Origin: Gemmobacter caeruleus
GTDB lineage: Bacteria; Pseudomonadota; Alphaproteobacteria; Rhodobacterales; Rhodobacteraceae
DNA: 64,000 nt
NCBI RefSeq assembly: GCF_008271655.1
Contig: NZ_VKKX01000044.1
Coordinates: forward strand, 47,763-111,762
Direction of reading: 5' to 3'
In this document: one piece after another, positions 1 through 10,700 of the stretch
Layout of the letters: each line of letters opens with the position of its first letter
How positions within the stretch are numbered: position 1 is the first letter of the stretch
Notes under the pieces: generated by a model
What the model was told of the DNA's origin: nothing
Database searches by the model: none
Seen by the model: only the letters and a program-made list of their open reading frames with translations
Position numbers and translations under genes: made by a program

Positions 1-377
1 CCTATGCGGTCACCCAGGCGATGATCGATGCGGGCGCGGATATCGTGAACACCGCCACTTTCGACGCGGCCGAGGTGACGCCGCTGTCGGATGACGCGAC
101 GACCACGATCAGCCGCACGCCCTCGTTTACCATCGTTAAGGACGTGGACCTGGCGAGCCTCTCGGCCCCCGGCACGCTGACCTATACGATCACGGTGACC
201 AATACCGGCAATGTGACGCTGACGGGCGGGGCGATCACCGACGATCTGCCGGTCGATTTCGGCGGCGCGGCGGTGAGCGGTCTGTCGATCCCGGTGGGCG
301 GCTCGGTCACCCGGACGGCGACCTATGCGGTCACCCAGGCGATGATCGATGCGGGCGCGGATATCGTGAACACCGCG
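1..377 (+). repeat. near-identical 321-bp coding repeat
   Basis: Bases 1-55 recur almost unchanged at 322-376, a spacing of 321 bp or exactly 107 codons. This shows that the DUF11 modules multiplied recently and that the array continues upstream of the window. The later modules, from about base 430 to 1480, are more diverged. Confidence 0.85.
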
Positions 378-2438
378 ACCTTTGTTGCCGAAGGCCAGGA
401 GCCGGAAAGCGATGACGCGGTGACCACGCTGAACGGCACGCGCAGCTTTACCATCACCAAGACGGTGGATCAGGCAGAGCTGACGGCGCCGGGCACGCTG
501 ACCTATACGATCACCGTGGTTAATACCGGCACGCGGTCGCTGACCAATCCGGTCATGACCGACGATCTGCCGGTGACCATCACCGTGCCGCCCACCGATA
601 CGGGCGCGGCGGGGGTGCTGGATGCGGGCGAGACCTGGGTCTGGACCGCGACGCTGGATGTGACGCAGGCGATGATCGACCAGGGCGATGATGTGGTGAA
701 TACCGCCACCTTCACCGCCGACGGGGTGGAACCGGGCACCGCCACGGCCACCACGACGCTGGCCGGCACGCTGTCCTATACCTTCGTCAAGACGGTGGAC
801 GTCACCAGCCTCTCGGCGCCGGGCACGCTGACCTATACGCTGACGGCGACCAATACCGGCACGCGGGCGCTGACCAACCCGGTCCTGACCGAAACGCTGC
901 CGGTGACCTTTACCCAGCAGCCCGACGATACCGGCACCAAAGGCGTGCTGGATGCGGGCGAGACCTGGGTCTGGGTGGCCACGCTGGAGGTGACGCAGGC
1001 GATGATCGACGCGGGTGAGCCGATCGCGAATGCGGCGACCTTCTCGACCGACGACACGCCGCCGACCACCGACAAGGTGACGACGGAGGTCGATTACAAA
1101 CCCTCCTTCACCATCGTGAAGGATGCCGACAAGGACAAGGTGGATGAGGCCGGGCAGGTGATCAACTACACGATCACCGTGACCAATACCGGCAATGTGT
1201 CGCTGACCGATGTGAAGCTGACCGATCGTCTGACCCAGGGCAGCAGCGACGGGCGGGTGGCGCTTGACTTCACCAAGGCGCCGGCGCTGGCCTCGGGCGA
1301 TGCCGATGGCGATGACGTTCTGGATGTGGACGAGGTCTGGGTCTATGAGGCCAGCACCACGGTGAAGACCGAGATGCTGCAACAGGGCCGCCGCGATATC
1401 CGCAACCTGGCGACCATCGACACGGCAGAGCTGGATCCGCAATCGGATGACGCGCTGACCTCGGTCGTGATCGACACCACGAACCCGGATGAGGAGCCCG
1501 AGTTCAAGATCGAGAAGACCGCCCTGCGGACCCATGTCAAACAGGGCGAGCTGGTGACCTGGCAGATCGACGTGACCAACGAGAACGAGTTCACCGACCG
1601 CACGCTGGCCGTGGTGGATCGCCTGCCCGCGGGCTTTGTGTTCCGCGAAGGCTCGGCCACGCTGGACGGGCGCAAGGTGACCCCGGATGAGCAGGGCTCG
1701 CGGCTGGTGTTCCGCAAGGTGCGCGTGGCGGCGGGGCAGACCGTGCAGATCCGGCTCAGCACGCTGGTGACGGGCGGGGTGAAACCGGGCGTCTATACCA
1801 ACTATGCCAATATCGTGCGGCCCTTCCTTGAAGCCTCGGCCTCGGTCACGGTGGATGCGGAGCCGGTCTTCGATTGCGGCACGGTCATCGGCAAGGTGTT
1901 CCATGACAAGAACCGCGACGGGTATCAGAACCCGGGCGAGGGCGGCATTGCCGGGGCGCGGGTCGTCACGGTGCGGGGCCAGCTGATCACCACGGACGAA
2001 CATGGCCGGTTCCATGTCGCCTGTGCCGATCTGCCGCGCGATATCGGGTCGAACTTCGCGATGAAGCTGGACACGCGGTCGCTGCCGAAAGGGCACCGCG
2101 TTACCACCGAAAACCCGCGCGTCGTGCGGCTGACCGCCGGCAAGATGACCGAGGTGAACTTCGGCGTCGCGGTGACCCGTGTGGCCCGGATCGAGGTCGC
2201 GGCCAATGCCTTCCAGGCGGGCACGACCAAGCCGAAGGACGAATTCGTGATGGCGCTGCGCCGGACGGTGACGCGCATAAAAGACACACCCGTGACCATC
2301 CGTATCAGCTACCAGCTAGCCGGAGAGTCGCGTGCTGTGGCACAATCGCGGATGAGAGCCGTTGAGGCGGTGTTGCGCACCTACTGGCCGGGGAATGGCG
2401 CGTTCCGTCTCGTGATTGAAAAGACGATAAAGCAATAA
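1..2438 (+). CDS. DUF11-repeat surface protein with OmpA-like end (5' partial)
   Basis: The reading frame is open from the left edge, so the start lies outside the window and about 810 C-terminal residues are visible. They hold four or more Ig-like DUF11-type repeats of about 107-125 residues, each starting near F-x-I-x-K-x-x-D and containing LTYTITVTNTG and VTQAMID-type motifs. A further DUF11 module covers about residues 495-615 of the visible part. Next comes an SdrD-B-like segment (GKVFHDKNRDGYQNPGEGG), then a short OmpA-like tail with QSRMRAVEAVL. Similar repeats occur in long cell-surface or adhesin-like proteins. The next gene, a predicted outer-membrane barrel, starts 33 bases after the stop on the same strand, so the two are probably one operon. 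Surface adhesion or envelope anchoring is inference; the fold families are the firm part. Confidence 0.85.
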   Translation, partial: YAVTQAMIDAGADIVNTATFDAAEVTPLSDDATTTISRTPSFTIVKDVDLASLSAPGTLTYTITVTNTGNVTLTGGAITDDLPVDFGGAAVSGLSIPVGGSVTRTATYAVTQAMIDAGADIVNTATFVAEGQEPESDDAVTTLNGTRSFTITKTVDQAELTAPGTLTYTITVVNTGTRSLTNPVMTDDLPVTITVPPTDTGAAGVLDAGETWVWTATLDVTQAMIDQGDDVVNTATFTADGVEPGTATATTTLAGTLSYTFVKTVDVTSLSAPGTLTYTLTATNTGTRALTNPVLTETLPVTFTQQPDDTGTKGVLDAGETWVWVATLEVTQAMIDAGEPIANAATFSTDDTPPTTDKVTTEVDYKPSFTIVKDADKDKVDEAGQVINYTITVTNTGNVSLTDVKLTDRLTQGSSDGRVALDFTKAPALASGDADGDDVLDVDEVWVYEASTTVKTEMLQQGRRDIRNLATIDTAELDPQSDDALTSVVIDTTNPDEEPEFKIEKTALRTHVKQGELVTWQIDVTNENEFTDRTLAVVDRLPAGFVFREGSATLDGRKVTPDEQGSRLVFRKVRVAAGQTVQIRLSTLVTGGVKPGVYTNYANIVRPFLEASASVTVDAEPVFDCGTVIGKVFHDKNRDGYQNPGEGGIAGARVVTVRGQLITTDEHGRFHVACADLPRDIGSNFAMKLDTRSLPKGHRVTTENPRVVRLTAGKMTEVNFGVAVTRVARIEVAANAFQAGTTKPKDEFVMALRRTVTRIKDTPVTIRISYQLAGESRAVAQSRMRAVEAVLRTYWPGNGAFRLVIEKTIKQ

Positions 2439-2471
2439 AACACAGGCGTATTGAGCATCGGGGAGGTTCGC

Positions 2472-5400
2472 ATGTCGAACTGGGTTCGGAAAGGTGATCG
2501 GGTTCACCCTGCGCGGGGTCGCGCATCGGTGGCGGTGTTGATGGCAAGTGTGGCGGTGGTGGCGCTGATGCCCTGGCATCTGGAGGCGCAGGTCACCCCG
2601 GTCGAAGGGTGTCAGCTGGTCGATGGGCGCCTGCCCGAAGGCTGCGTGCATTCCGATGCGAATACCGTCGTGACGATGCCGGTTGCCGAAAGTGCCAAGG
2701 AGGATGTCGCGATCAGCCCGCTGGGCGAGACCGGCTATTCCATCATCATCGACGGTGTGGAGCCCGGTGCCGCGCCGCAGGTGGTGGAAGGCACCAGGGT
2801 CAAGGTGCAGGATCTGCGCCAGGTCGATCAGCAACTGACCGCCGCCGGCGTGGAGGTGAAGTTCGACCGGCTCGGTGCCCGCACCCGGCTCGCGGTTTCG
2901 ACCGACGATCTGCGCCGCAGCTATGCGGCGGGCGATCAGGTGACCTTCCGCGCCTCGTCGAACTACCCGGCCTATATCGCCAAATCCGAGGTGCGCATCC
3001 TTGATCGGCAGCAGCCCGGCCGCGTGGTCGCGGTGCTGCCGGTGCGCCCCAACGGCACGGTGAACTGGGTGATGCCCGCCGAGGGCAGCGAGGACATGGT
3101 CTATGCGCTGCGCGTCTATGACAGCGCCGGCCGCTATGACGAAACCCGCACCCTGCCGATTTCACGCTCGGCCGTGCGCTTTGCCGATCCGGTGCTGGAC
3201 GGGCCGATCACCGCCGCGGGCGAGGGCGAGGACATGACGCGCCGCCGCTCCATCCCGGTGGCGGGCGGTTCGGTTCTGGTCACCTCGGATCAGGCCACGC
3301 CCGGCACCAGCGTCATGGTGATGGGCGAGGCGGTGCCGGTCGATCCTTCGGGGCGTTTCGTGGTGGAACGCATCCTGCCGCCCGGCATGCAGGACGTGCG
3401 CGTGGGCGTCGGCGGGCGCGAGATCTCGCGCAAGGTCGAGATCCCGAAAGAGGACTGGTTCTATTTCGGCATGGTCGATCTGACCGTGCAGGATGAGGGC
3501 GGCGATACGACGACGCTGGGCCGCGTGGCGGGCTATGCCAAGGGCACACTGGCCAATGGCGTGACGATCACCGGCTCCATCGACACGCGCGAGGATGAGC
3601 TGGACCGCATCTTCAACGATCTGGGCGCCAAGGAGGCCGACCACGTCCTGCGCCGCATCCGCGACGAGGATGTCTATCCGACCTTCGGCGACGATTCGAC
3701 CTCGTTCGAGGATGCGCCGACCTCGGGCAAGCTGTATCTCAAGGTCCAGAAAGACAATTCCTACGTCATGTGGGGCGATTTCCAGACCGCCGAGGATGGG
3801 CCTCAGCTGGTGCGCAGCGACCGCACGCTTTATGGTCTGAACGCCGTGCATGAAAGCGCGCAGCAGACCAGCCATGGCGAACCGCGTCTGCGCTTTTCGG
3901 CCTATGCGGCGCAGCCCGACCGGCTGGCACAGCGCGATGTGCTGCGCGGCACCGGCGGCAGTACCTATTTCCTGAAACGTCAGGATATCCTGACCGGCAC
4001 CGCCACGGTCTATGTGCAATGGCGCGATCCGGTCACCGGGCTGGTGGTGCGTCAGCAGCGCCTGATCGAGGGCGAGGATTACGAGGTCAATTATTTCCAG
4101 GGGCTGATCCTGCTCAAGCGGCCCTTGCCGGAATCGGGTGCGGGTGGCGGTCTGGTGGTGGACCGTCCGCTGGGCCAGTATGACGTCAATCTGGTGGCGC
4201 AATACGAATATGTGCCGACCACCGGCAATGTCGATGGCATGTCCACCGGCGCCCGGGTCGAAGCCTGGGTGACCGACAATCTGCGCATCGGCGCCAGCGC
4301 GCTGCGTGAAACCACGGGCCTGGCCGAGAATGATCTGGTCGGCATCGACATGCTGCTGCGCCATAGCGAACGCACCTATCTGTCGGCCGAATATGCCCGC
4401 AGCGAGGGGCCGGGCTTCGGCTCGTCGCTGTCGCTCAATGGCGGGCTCGATTTCGGCGATGAGCTGACCGTGGGCGCCAAGGGCCGCCCGGCGGAATCGA
4501 TCCGGCTGGAGGCGCAAGGCGATCTGGCCGAATTGTCGAATGGCCGGATGCAGGGCACGGTCTCGGCCTATTACGACAAGAAGGAGGCGGGCTTTGTCTC
4601 CTCCGACTACGATATCGACATCGGGCAAGAGGCCTATGGCCTGGCGGGCGATGTGAAGCTCAGCGCGCGCAGTTCGTTGACCTTTGGCTATGAAAAGCTC
4701 AAGCGCGACAATGGCGAACGGCGCGAGGATGCGCGGATCGGCACGGTCTATCAGATCGACGACCGCTGGAAGGCCGAGGCCGAAATCGCCCATACCGACC
4801 GCTTTGACCCGACTGCGGTCGCGGCGCGCAACGGCACCCGCACCGATGCCGCGGTGCGCCTGACCTGGACCCGCGACGCGGATCTGAGCGCCTGGTTCTT
4901 TGGCCAGTCCACCCTGCATCGCAGCGGCGGCCTGCCGCGCAATGACCGGGTCGGCATCGGCGCCAAGGCCCGCGTGTCGGAGAAACTGTCCTTCGAGGCC
5001 GAGATCTCCGACGGGTCGCTGGGCAGCGCCGGGCATGCGATGGCGATCTATGAACCGAATGCCGGCAGCCAGTTCACCGTCGGCTATCGCCTTGATCCGA
5101 TGCGGCAATATGATGAGGCCGGCTTCTCGGGCACCGATGGCGGGGTCTGGGTCGTAGGGGCGCAAAGCCGCATCTCCGACGCGCTGACCATGCGCGCCGA
5201 AAACACCTATGACCGGCTGGGCGACCGGCCGTCGCTGTCCAGTTCCTACGGCGTGACCTATACGCCGAATGACCAATGGGCGATCGACGGCGCGATCATC
5301 TATGGCACTTCTGAGGATCCGACCTCCGGCACGCTCAAGCGGCGCGGCATCTCCATGGGGGTGCGCTATGCCGAGGGTGAGCGTCTGCAAGCCGGCCTCT

Positions 5401-6080
5401 CGGGCGAGTTCCGCCGCGAAGACGGGTCGGACAACCGGCGCGACCGTAAGACCTGGGGCATCTCGGGCTATGCCCGCTATCGCATCAACGAGGATCTGCG
5501 GCTGCTGGCCAATATCGACGCGCTGGTGTCGGAATCCGATCAGTCCTCGTTGCGCGACGGTAAATATGTCGAGGCCAATCTGGGCCTGGCCTACCGCCCG
5601 GTCAACCACGACCGCTTCAACGCGCTGCTGCGCTACACCTATCTTTATGACCTTCCGGGGCCGGATCAGGTGAATTTCGAGGGCAATCTGAATGGCCCGC
5701 GGCAGAAATCGCATATCTTCAGCGCCGATGTGAATTACGATATCACGCAAGAGGTGACGGTCGGGGCCAAGCTCGGCTATCGCAAATCCAAGGTCGAGGA
5801 TCGCGGCAGCACCGTCTTTACCGACAGCACCGCCACCCTGGGCATCCTGCGCTTTGACTACCATGTGACCCATAGCTGGGACATCATGGCCGAAGCCCGC
5901 GCGATGAAGTTCAAGGAAACCGGCGTGACCGAAACCGGCGCGGTGCTGGGGGTCTGGCGGCACTTCGGCAACAACCTGAAGGCCGGGATCGGCTATCAGT
6001 GGGGCGATGTGTCCAGCGATCTGCGCGAGATCGAGGGCCGCAAGGAAGGCGCGTTCTTCAACATCGTCGCCACATTCTGA
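2472..6080 (+). CDS. large outer-membrane beta-barrel protein, 1202 aa
   Basis: The ATG at 2472 is preferred over the upstream TTG at 2451 because GGGGAGG sits just in front of it. A signal peptide is followed by about 300 periplasmic residues with Ig-like stretches (for example PGTSVMVMGEAVPVDPSGRF). From about residue 335 to the end there are many alternating amphipathic strands typical of an outer-membrane barrel, and the protein ends in phenylalanine (NIVATF). A segment with GEDYEVNYFQGLILLKRPLP lies before the barrel strands. No TonB box or plug domain could be recognised, so TonB-dependent receptor is not claimed. It is probably co-transcribed with the DUF11 repeat protein upstream and ends at a strong terminator. 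It may export, anchor or present that partner, but this is inference from context. Confidence 0.75.
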   Translation: MSNWVRKGDRVHPARGRASVAVLMASVAVVALMPWHLEAQVTPVEGCQLVDGRLPEGCVHSDANTVVTMPVAESAKEDVAISPLGETGYSIIIDGVEPGAAPQVVEGTRVKVQDLRQVDQQLTAAGVEVKFDRLGARTRLAVSTDDLRRSYAAGDQVTFRASSNYPAYIAKSEVRILDRQQPGRVVAVLPVRPNGTVNWVMPAEGSEDMVYALRVYDSAGRYDETRTLPISRSAVRFADPVLDGPITAAGEGEDMTRRRSIPVAGGSVLVTSDQATPGTSVMVMGEAVPVDPSGRFVVERILPPGMQDVRVGVGGREISRKVEIPKEDWFYFGMVDLTVQDEGGDTTTLGRVAGYAKGTLANGVTITGSIDTREDELDRIFNDLGAKEADHVLRRIRDEDVYPTFGDDSTSFEDAPTSGKLYLKVQKDNSYVMWGDFQTAEDGPQLVRSDRTLYGLNAVHESAQQTSHGEPRLRFSAYAAQPDRLAQRDVLRGTGGSTYFLKRQDILTGTATVYVQWRDPVTGLVVRQQRLIEGEDYEVNYFQGLILLKRPLPESGAGGGLVVDRPLGQYDVNLVAQYEYVPTTGNVDGMSTGARVEAWVTDNLRIGASALRETTGLAENDLVGIDMLLRHSERTYLSAEYARSEGPGFGSSLSLNGGLDFGDELTVGAKGRPAESIRLEAQGDLAELSNGRMQGTVSAYYDKKEAGFVSSDYDIDIGQEAYGLAGDVKLSARSSLTFGYEKLKRDNGERREDARIGTVYQIDDRWKAEAEIAHTDRFDPTAVAARNGTRTDAAVRLTWTRDADLSAWFFGQSTLHRSGGLPRNDRVGIGAKARVSEKLSFEAEISDGSLGSAGHAMAIYEPNAGSQFTVGYRLDPMRQYDEAGFSGTDGGVWVVGAQSRISDALTMRAENTYDRLGDRPSLSSSYGVTYTPNDQWAIDGAIIYGTSEDPTSGTLKRRGISMGVRYAEGERLQAGLSGEFRREDGSDNRRDRKTWGISGYARYRINEDLRLLANIDALVSESDQSSLRDGKYVEANLGLAYRPVNHDRFNALLRYTYLYDLPGPDQVNFEGNLNGPRQKSHIFSADVNYDITQEVTVGAKLGYRKSKVEDRGSTVFTDSTATLGILRFDYHVTHSWDIMAEARAMKFKETGVTETGAVLGVWRHFGNNLKAGIGYQWGDVSSDLREIEGRKEGAFFNIVATF

Positions 6081-6085
6081 ATGTG

Positions 6086-6123
6086 AAAACCGCCGTAATC
6101 CCAATGGATTGCGGCGGTTTTTT
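6086..6123 (+). terminator. rho-independent terminator after the barrel gene
   Basis: AAAACCGCCG and CGGCGGTTTT form a stem that is extended by AATCC/GGATT, with a short loop and a run of T. It starts 5 bases after the stop codon at 6080. The convergent gene ends at 6141, so it may serve both strands. Confidence 0.85.
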
Positions 6124-6140
6124 CATGTCTTGCGCTAAGA

Positions 6141-7628
6141 TCAGATGATGTCGATGGCGTCCAGGATGCCTGCGGCGCTGTGATGCCCCGTCAGGGTGAT
6201 GCTGTCGCCGCTGTCAAAGCTGATCACACTGCGCCCGGCGCGGATGGTCAGATCCAGCCCCTCCAGCCCGGCATCGCCCAGAAGATCGGCGCTGATCGCC
6301 AGCCGGTCGCTGCCCTCGCGGAAGCCGAAGATGGTGTCGCGGCCGTCGCCTGAGGCAAACAGAAAGGTATCGGCGCCGGCACCGCCATACAGCCGGTCAT
6401 CGCCCGCGCCGCCATTCAGCGTGTCGCTCCCGGCGCCGCCGATCAGCGTATCGGCGCCACCCGCACCGCGCAGCAGGTCATCGCCGGCATTGCCGATCAG
6501 CTTGTTGCGGAAATCATTGCCGGTCAGGCTGTCATCGGCGGCCGAGCCCTTGATATTCTCGATCCCTTGCAGACGGTCGCCGGCGGCATCGCCGAACCGC
6601 CCGCGCCCGGCGGTCAGGTTGACGCGCACGCCATCCTCCGACCCGGAATAATCCGCCAGATCGCGCCCGCGGCCGCCCAGCAGCCGATCCGCACCGGCGC
6701 CGCCCGTCAGCCGGTCATCGCCGGCGCCGCCCGACAATTCGTTGCGCCCGGCATTGCCGGTCAGCCGGTTGTCGCGCTGATTGCCGGCCAGATCGAGGTG
6801 ATCGACCCCCAGCAAGGTGCCATGACGCAGGCCGCTGATCAGTTTCAGATCGGTCGAGGCCGCGACCTCGGACGTGCCGATGAAGTCGAGCTTCACATTC
6901 TCGTCGCTCAGCGTCAGTTGCAGCCGGGCGAAATGCGTGCCCAGCGTGGCGCGGACGGTGATCTGGCCGCCATCGTCCAGGGCCAGCGCATAGCCGCCCG
7001 CGCTGGCGCTGGCGGTATGCTGCCCCTCGGCGCGGATCGTGACGCCGCCGCGGCCTTCGCCGACGGAATAGAAATCATCGCCGTCGCGATCGCGATAGGC
7101 GACGCCGGTGATAAAGACCTTGTTGCCGTTATAGGCGTAATCCTGCGTCACCAGCGAGGCGCTGTAGCCATCGAAATTGCCGGTCACCTGACCCACGCCC
7201 ACCTCGCGCGAGGCGCTGCGATACATGTTCAGCCGGTGCAGCGGGCTTTCCAGCAGGCTTTCATGCTGTTTCAGGATCGCTTCCTCGCGGTCGAGGCTGC
7301 CGCTGGAGGCGCGAAAGGCGATATTCTCGCTCCAGCTTGAATTGCTGCCCAGATGATAACCGGCGGCGGTGATCCGGTCGCCGGCATCGGATTTGTTGGC
7401 GCCGCTATGGCCGACGGTCTCATTCTCCAGCATCCAGCGGCTGTGCCGGTCCGTGGCGGTGCCCAGATCCTCGTTCACCGCAAGGGGCTGATAGGATTGC
7501 GTGGTGATGCGCCGCCCCGACAGGCCATCGTTCAACTCGATCCCGATCCGCGCCGCCTCGCCCGCCGGATCCAGCCGGGCGCGATTGATCAGTTCGATCA
7601 TCAGTTGTTCATAGGCATTGATGCTCAT
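6141..7628 (-). CDS. CAP-domain RTX protein, 495 aa
   Basis: Residues about 1-155 form a CAP/SCP-like domain: [16 protein letters not shown] at the N-terminus, a histidine in HSRWM, and [15 protein letters not shown] middle segment (about 158-250) resembles a carboxypeptidase-regulatory or SdrB-like fold ([18 protein letters not shown]). Calcium-binding RTX nonapeptides of the [13 protein letters not shown] type fill two blocks near residues 284-330 and 375-425. There is no N-terminal signal peptide, and the C-terminus is hydrophobic, as expected for type I secretion. CAP domains bind lipids or act as proteases in different families, so the activity is open. No type I exporter genes are in the window. 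Confidence 0.85.
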   Translation of the reverse strand: MSINAYEQLMIELINRARLDPAGEAARIGIELNDGLSGRRITTQSYQPLAVNEDLGTATDRHSRWMLENETVGHSGANKSDAGDRITAAGYHLGSNSSWSENIAFRASSGSLDREEAILKQHESLLESPLHRLNMYRSASREVGVGQVTGNFDGYSASLVTQDYAYNGNKVFITGVAYRDRDGDDFYSVGEGRGGVTIRAEGQHTASASAGGYALALDDGGQITVRATLGTHFARLQLTLSDENVKLDFIGTSEVAASTDLKLISGLRHGTLLGVDHLDLAGNQRDNRLTGNAGRNELSGGAGDDRLTGGAGADRLLGGRGRDLADYSGSEDGVRVNLTAGRGRFGDAAGDRLQGIENIKGSAADDSLTGNDFRNKLIGNAGDDLLRGAGGADTLIGGAGSDTLNGGAGDDRLYGGAGADTFLFASGDGRDTIFGFREGSDRLAISADLLGDAGLEGLDLTIRAGRSVISFDSGDSITLTGHHSAAGILDAIDII

Positions 7629-7765
7629 CGGCTGCTCCGCGGACTGGGCAAGTCCGACTAAAGCAGCCGATCAGTTAGGCCCGGGTAAGGAAGGCCCGTG
7701 GCAAGGCTTGGGAAAATAAGGAAAATTCAAGCCAATTTCGCGGCAATTGTGGCGGGGCGCGGCGG

Positions 7766-10700
7766 TCAGCCGCGCCCGAACAGCCGCCGCACGCCGACAA
7801 AGAAGGCCGGCACCATGAAGATGCCGAGGGCGACCGAGGCCAGCATCCCGCCGGAAACCCCGATGCCGATCGCGCGCTGCGCCGCCGCGCCAGCGCCTGT
7901 CGCCGTGGCCAGCGGCAGCACGCCCAGCAGGAAGGCGAACGAGGTCATCAGGATCGGGCGCAGGCGCTGCCGCGCGGCCTGCACGGCGGCGTCGATCAGC
8001 GTCGCCCCCTGCGCCACAAGGCTTTGGGCGAATTCCACGATCAGGATCGCGTTGCGCGCGGCAAGACCGATCGTGGTCAGCAGGCCGACCTTGAAATAGA
8101 CATCGTTGGACTGGCCGAAGGCCAGCGCCGCCACCATCGCCCCCAGCACGCCCACCGGCACCGAAAGCATGACGGCAAAGGGCACCGTCCAGCTTTCGTA
8201 AAGCGCGGCAAGGCACAGGAATACCACCAGTGCCGACAGCGCGAACAGCATCGGCGCCTGATTGCCCGACAGCCTTTCCTGATAGGAAATGCCGGTCCAG
8301 GCCAGGCCATAGCCGCCGGGCAGGGCGCTGACCTGGGCCTCCATCTCGTCCATGGCGGCGCCGGTGGTCACGCCCTCCAGCGGCGCGCCGGAAATTTCCT
8401 GCGCGCGCGACCCGGCATAGCGGTCAAGCGAGGGCGAGGCCTCGTCCCAGCTCTGGGTGATGAAGGCCGCAAAGGGCACCATTTCGCCCGATTTGTTGCG
8501 CGCGAACCAGCCGTCGATATCGGCGGGCTGCATGCGATATTCGGCGGCGCCCTGCACGATCACCGGCTTCAATTCGGTGCCCAGCGGGAAATCGTTGACC
8601 TCACGCCCCGAGAAGATCACCGACAACATGCCGTTCACCTCGGAAAGGGTCAGGCCCATGGCGCGGGCCTTCTGCTGGTCGATATCCAGCCGCAGCGCCG
8701 GGCGGAAGGTCGTCTCATGTCCGCGGAATGACCCGGTCTTGCCCGCGCCTTCAGCCGCCGCGACCAGATCGACCGCCGCCTGTTGCAGTGCGGCAGGCCC
8801 ATTGCCGGCCTGATCCAGCAGGTAGAAGCTGAAGCCCGAAGAATTGCCGAGGCCCTGGATGGCGGGCGGCTGGTTGAACACGATCCGCCCGGCGCGATGA
8901 CCGGAAAACCGGCGCGAGGCCTCTTGCGCAAAGGCGGCGGCGCTGGTGTCGGGGCGGTCGGCAAAGGGTTTCAGCTTGATGAACAGCATGGCGGTATTCT
9001 GCCCGCCGCCGCCAAAGGAAAAGCCAAGCGCCCCATAGGTGCTTTCGACCACGGCGCCGCGCTCTTGCAACAGCCAGTGTTCCACCTCCTCCAGCACGGC
9101 TTCGGTCTGGGCGGTGGTCGATCCTTCGGACAGGCGCACCTGCGCCATCAGCACGCCCTGATCCTCTTGCGGCAGAAAGGACGAGGGCAGGTGGTCATAG
9201 AGCCAGAACGCCCCGCCGCTGAGGGCGGCCAGCAGCACCGCCATGCGCAGCGGCCGCCGCGCCGTCCAGCCCGAGGCGCCGGCATAGCCGCGGGTGGTGC
9301 GGTCGAGGCCGCGGTTGAACCAGCGCGCCGGGGCGATGCCGCCATCATGGCGGCGGGGCCGCAACAGGCTTGCGCACATCGCTGGCGTCAGGATCAGCGC
9401 GACCGCCAGCGACAGCATCATGGCCGAGATGATGGTGACGCTGAACTGCCGGTAGATCACGCCGGTCGAACCCGACATGAAAGCCATGGGCAGGAATACC
9501 GCCGACAGCACCAGCGCGATGCCGACCAGCGCGGGGGTGATCTGGCGCATGGATTTCGAGGTGGCGGCATGGGCCTCCAGCCCTTCTTCCTCCATCACGC
9601 GCTCCACGTTTTCCACCACCACGATGGCGTCATCGACCAGCAGGCCGATGGCCAGCACCAGCGCGAACATGGTCAGCGTGTTGATGGTCAGCCCCGCCGC
9701 CGCCAGGATGCCAAAGGTGCCCAGCAGCACGACCGGCACCGCGATGGTGGGGATGATCGTCGCGCGCCAGCTTTGCAGGAAGACGAGGATGACAAGGAAG
9801 ACCAGCGCCACCGCCTCGGCCAGGGTGTGATAGACGCGCTCGATGGAATCCTCGACAAAGGGCGAGGTGTCATAGGGATATTCGATGCTGACGCCCTGGG
9901 GCAGGGCGGCGGCGACGCGGGCGAGGGTGGCGCGCACGGCCTCGGCCGTGTCCACCGCATTGGCGCCGGTCGCAAGGTTGATGCCAAAGCCCGCCGCCGG
10001 CTTGCCGTTGAAGCGCGAGGCGGCGCCATAGCTTTCCTGGCCGATCTCCACCTTGGCGACATCGCCCAGAAACACGGTCGATCCGTCCGGGTCGGTGCGC
10101 AGGATGATCCGCTCGAACGCCTCGACCGAGGCAAGCTGCGTCTGGGCCGACAGTGCCACCGACAGCTGCTGGCCCGGCACCACGGGCTGCGCGCCCAGGC
10201 TGCCCACCGTGACGGTTGTATTCTGCTCCGACACGGCCGAGGTGATGTCGGCCGTCGTCACCTGATATTGCGCCATCTTCAGCGGATCGAGCCAGATGCG
10301 CATCGCATAGCCCGAGCCAAAGCTGTTGATCGACCCGACGCCGGGGGTGCGCAGCACCGGGCCCTCGACGATGCGGCCCATCAGATCGCCCAGTTGCAAC
10401 GAATTATAGGCCCCGTCCTCGGAGACCAGCGCCCCCACCATCAGGATCGACGAGGTGGAGCGCGTGACGCTGACCCCGCGCTGCTGCACGGTTTCGGGCA
10501 GGCCCGACTGGATCAGTTGCAATTTGTTCTGCACCTGGATCTGCGCCATGTCGGGGTCCACGCTGTCATCAAAGACCAGCGTGACCGATGCCCGCCCCGT
10601 CGCCGAGGAGGAGGACGACATATAGAGCAAGCCATCCAGCCCGGTCAGCCCGTCCTCGATCACCGTGGTCACCGAATTCTCGGTCGTCTCGGCCGAGGCG

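Noticed and set aside
3162-6104. 980-codon open frame on the minus strand opposite the barrel gene
   Set aside because: It mirrors the codon structure of the real gene, has no family resemblance and is rich in His, Gln and Arg, as usual for antisense frames in GC-rich DNA.
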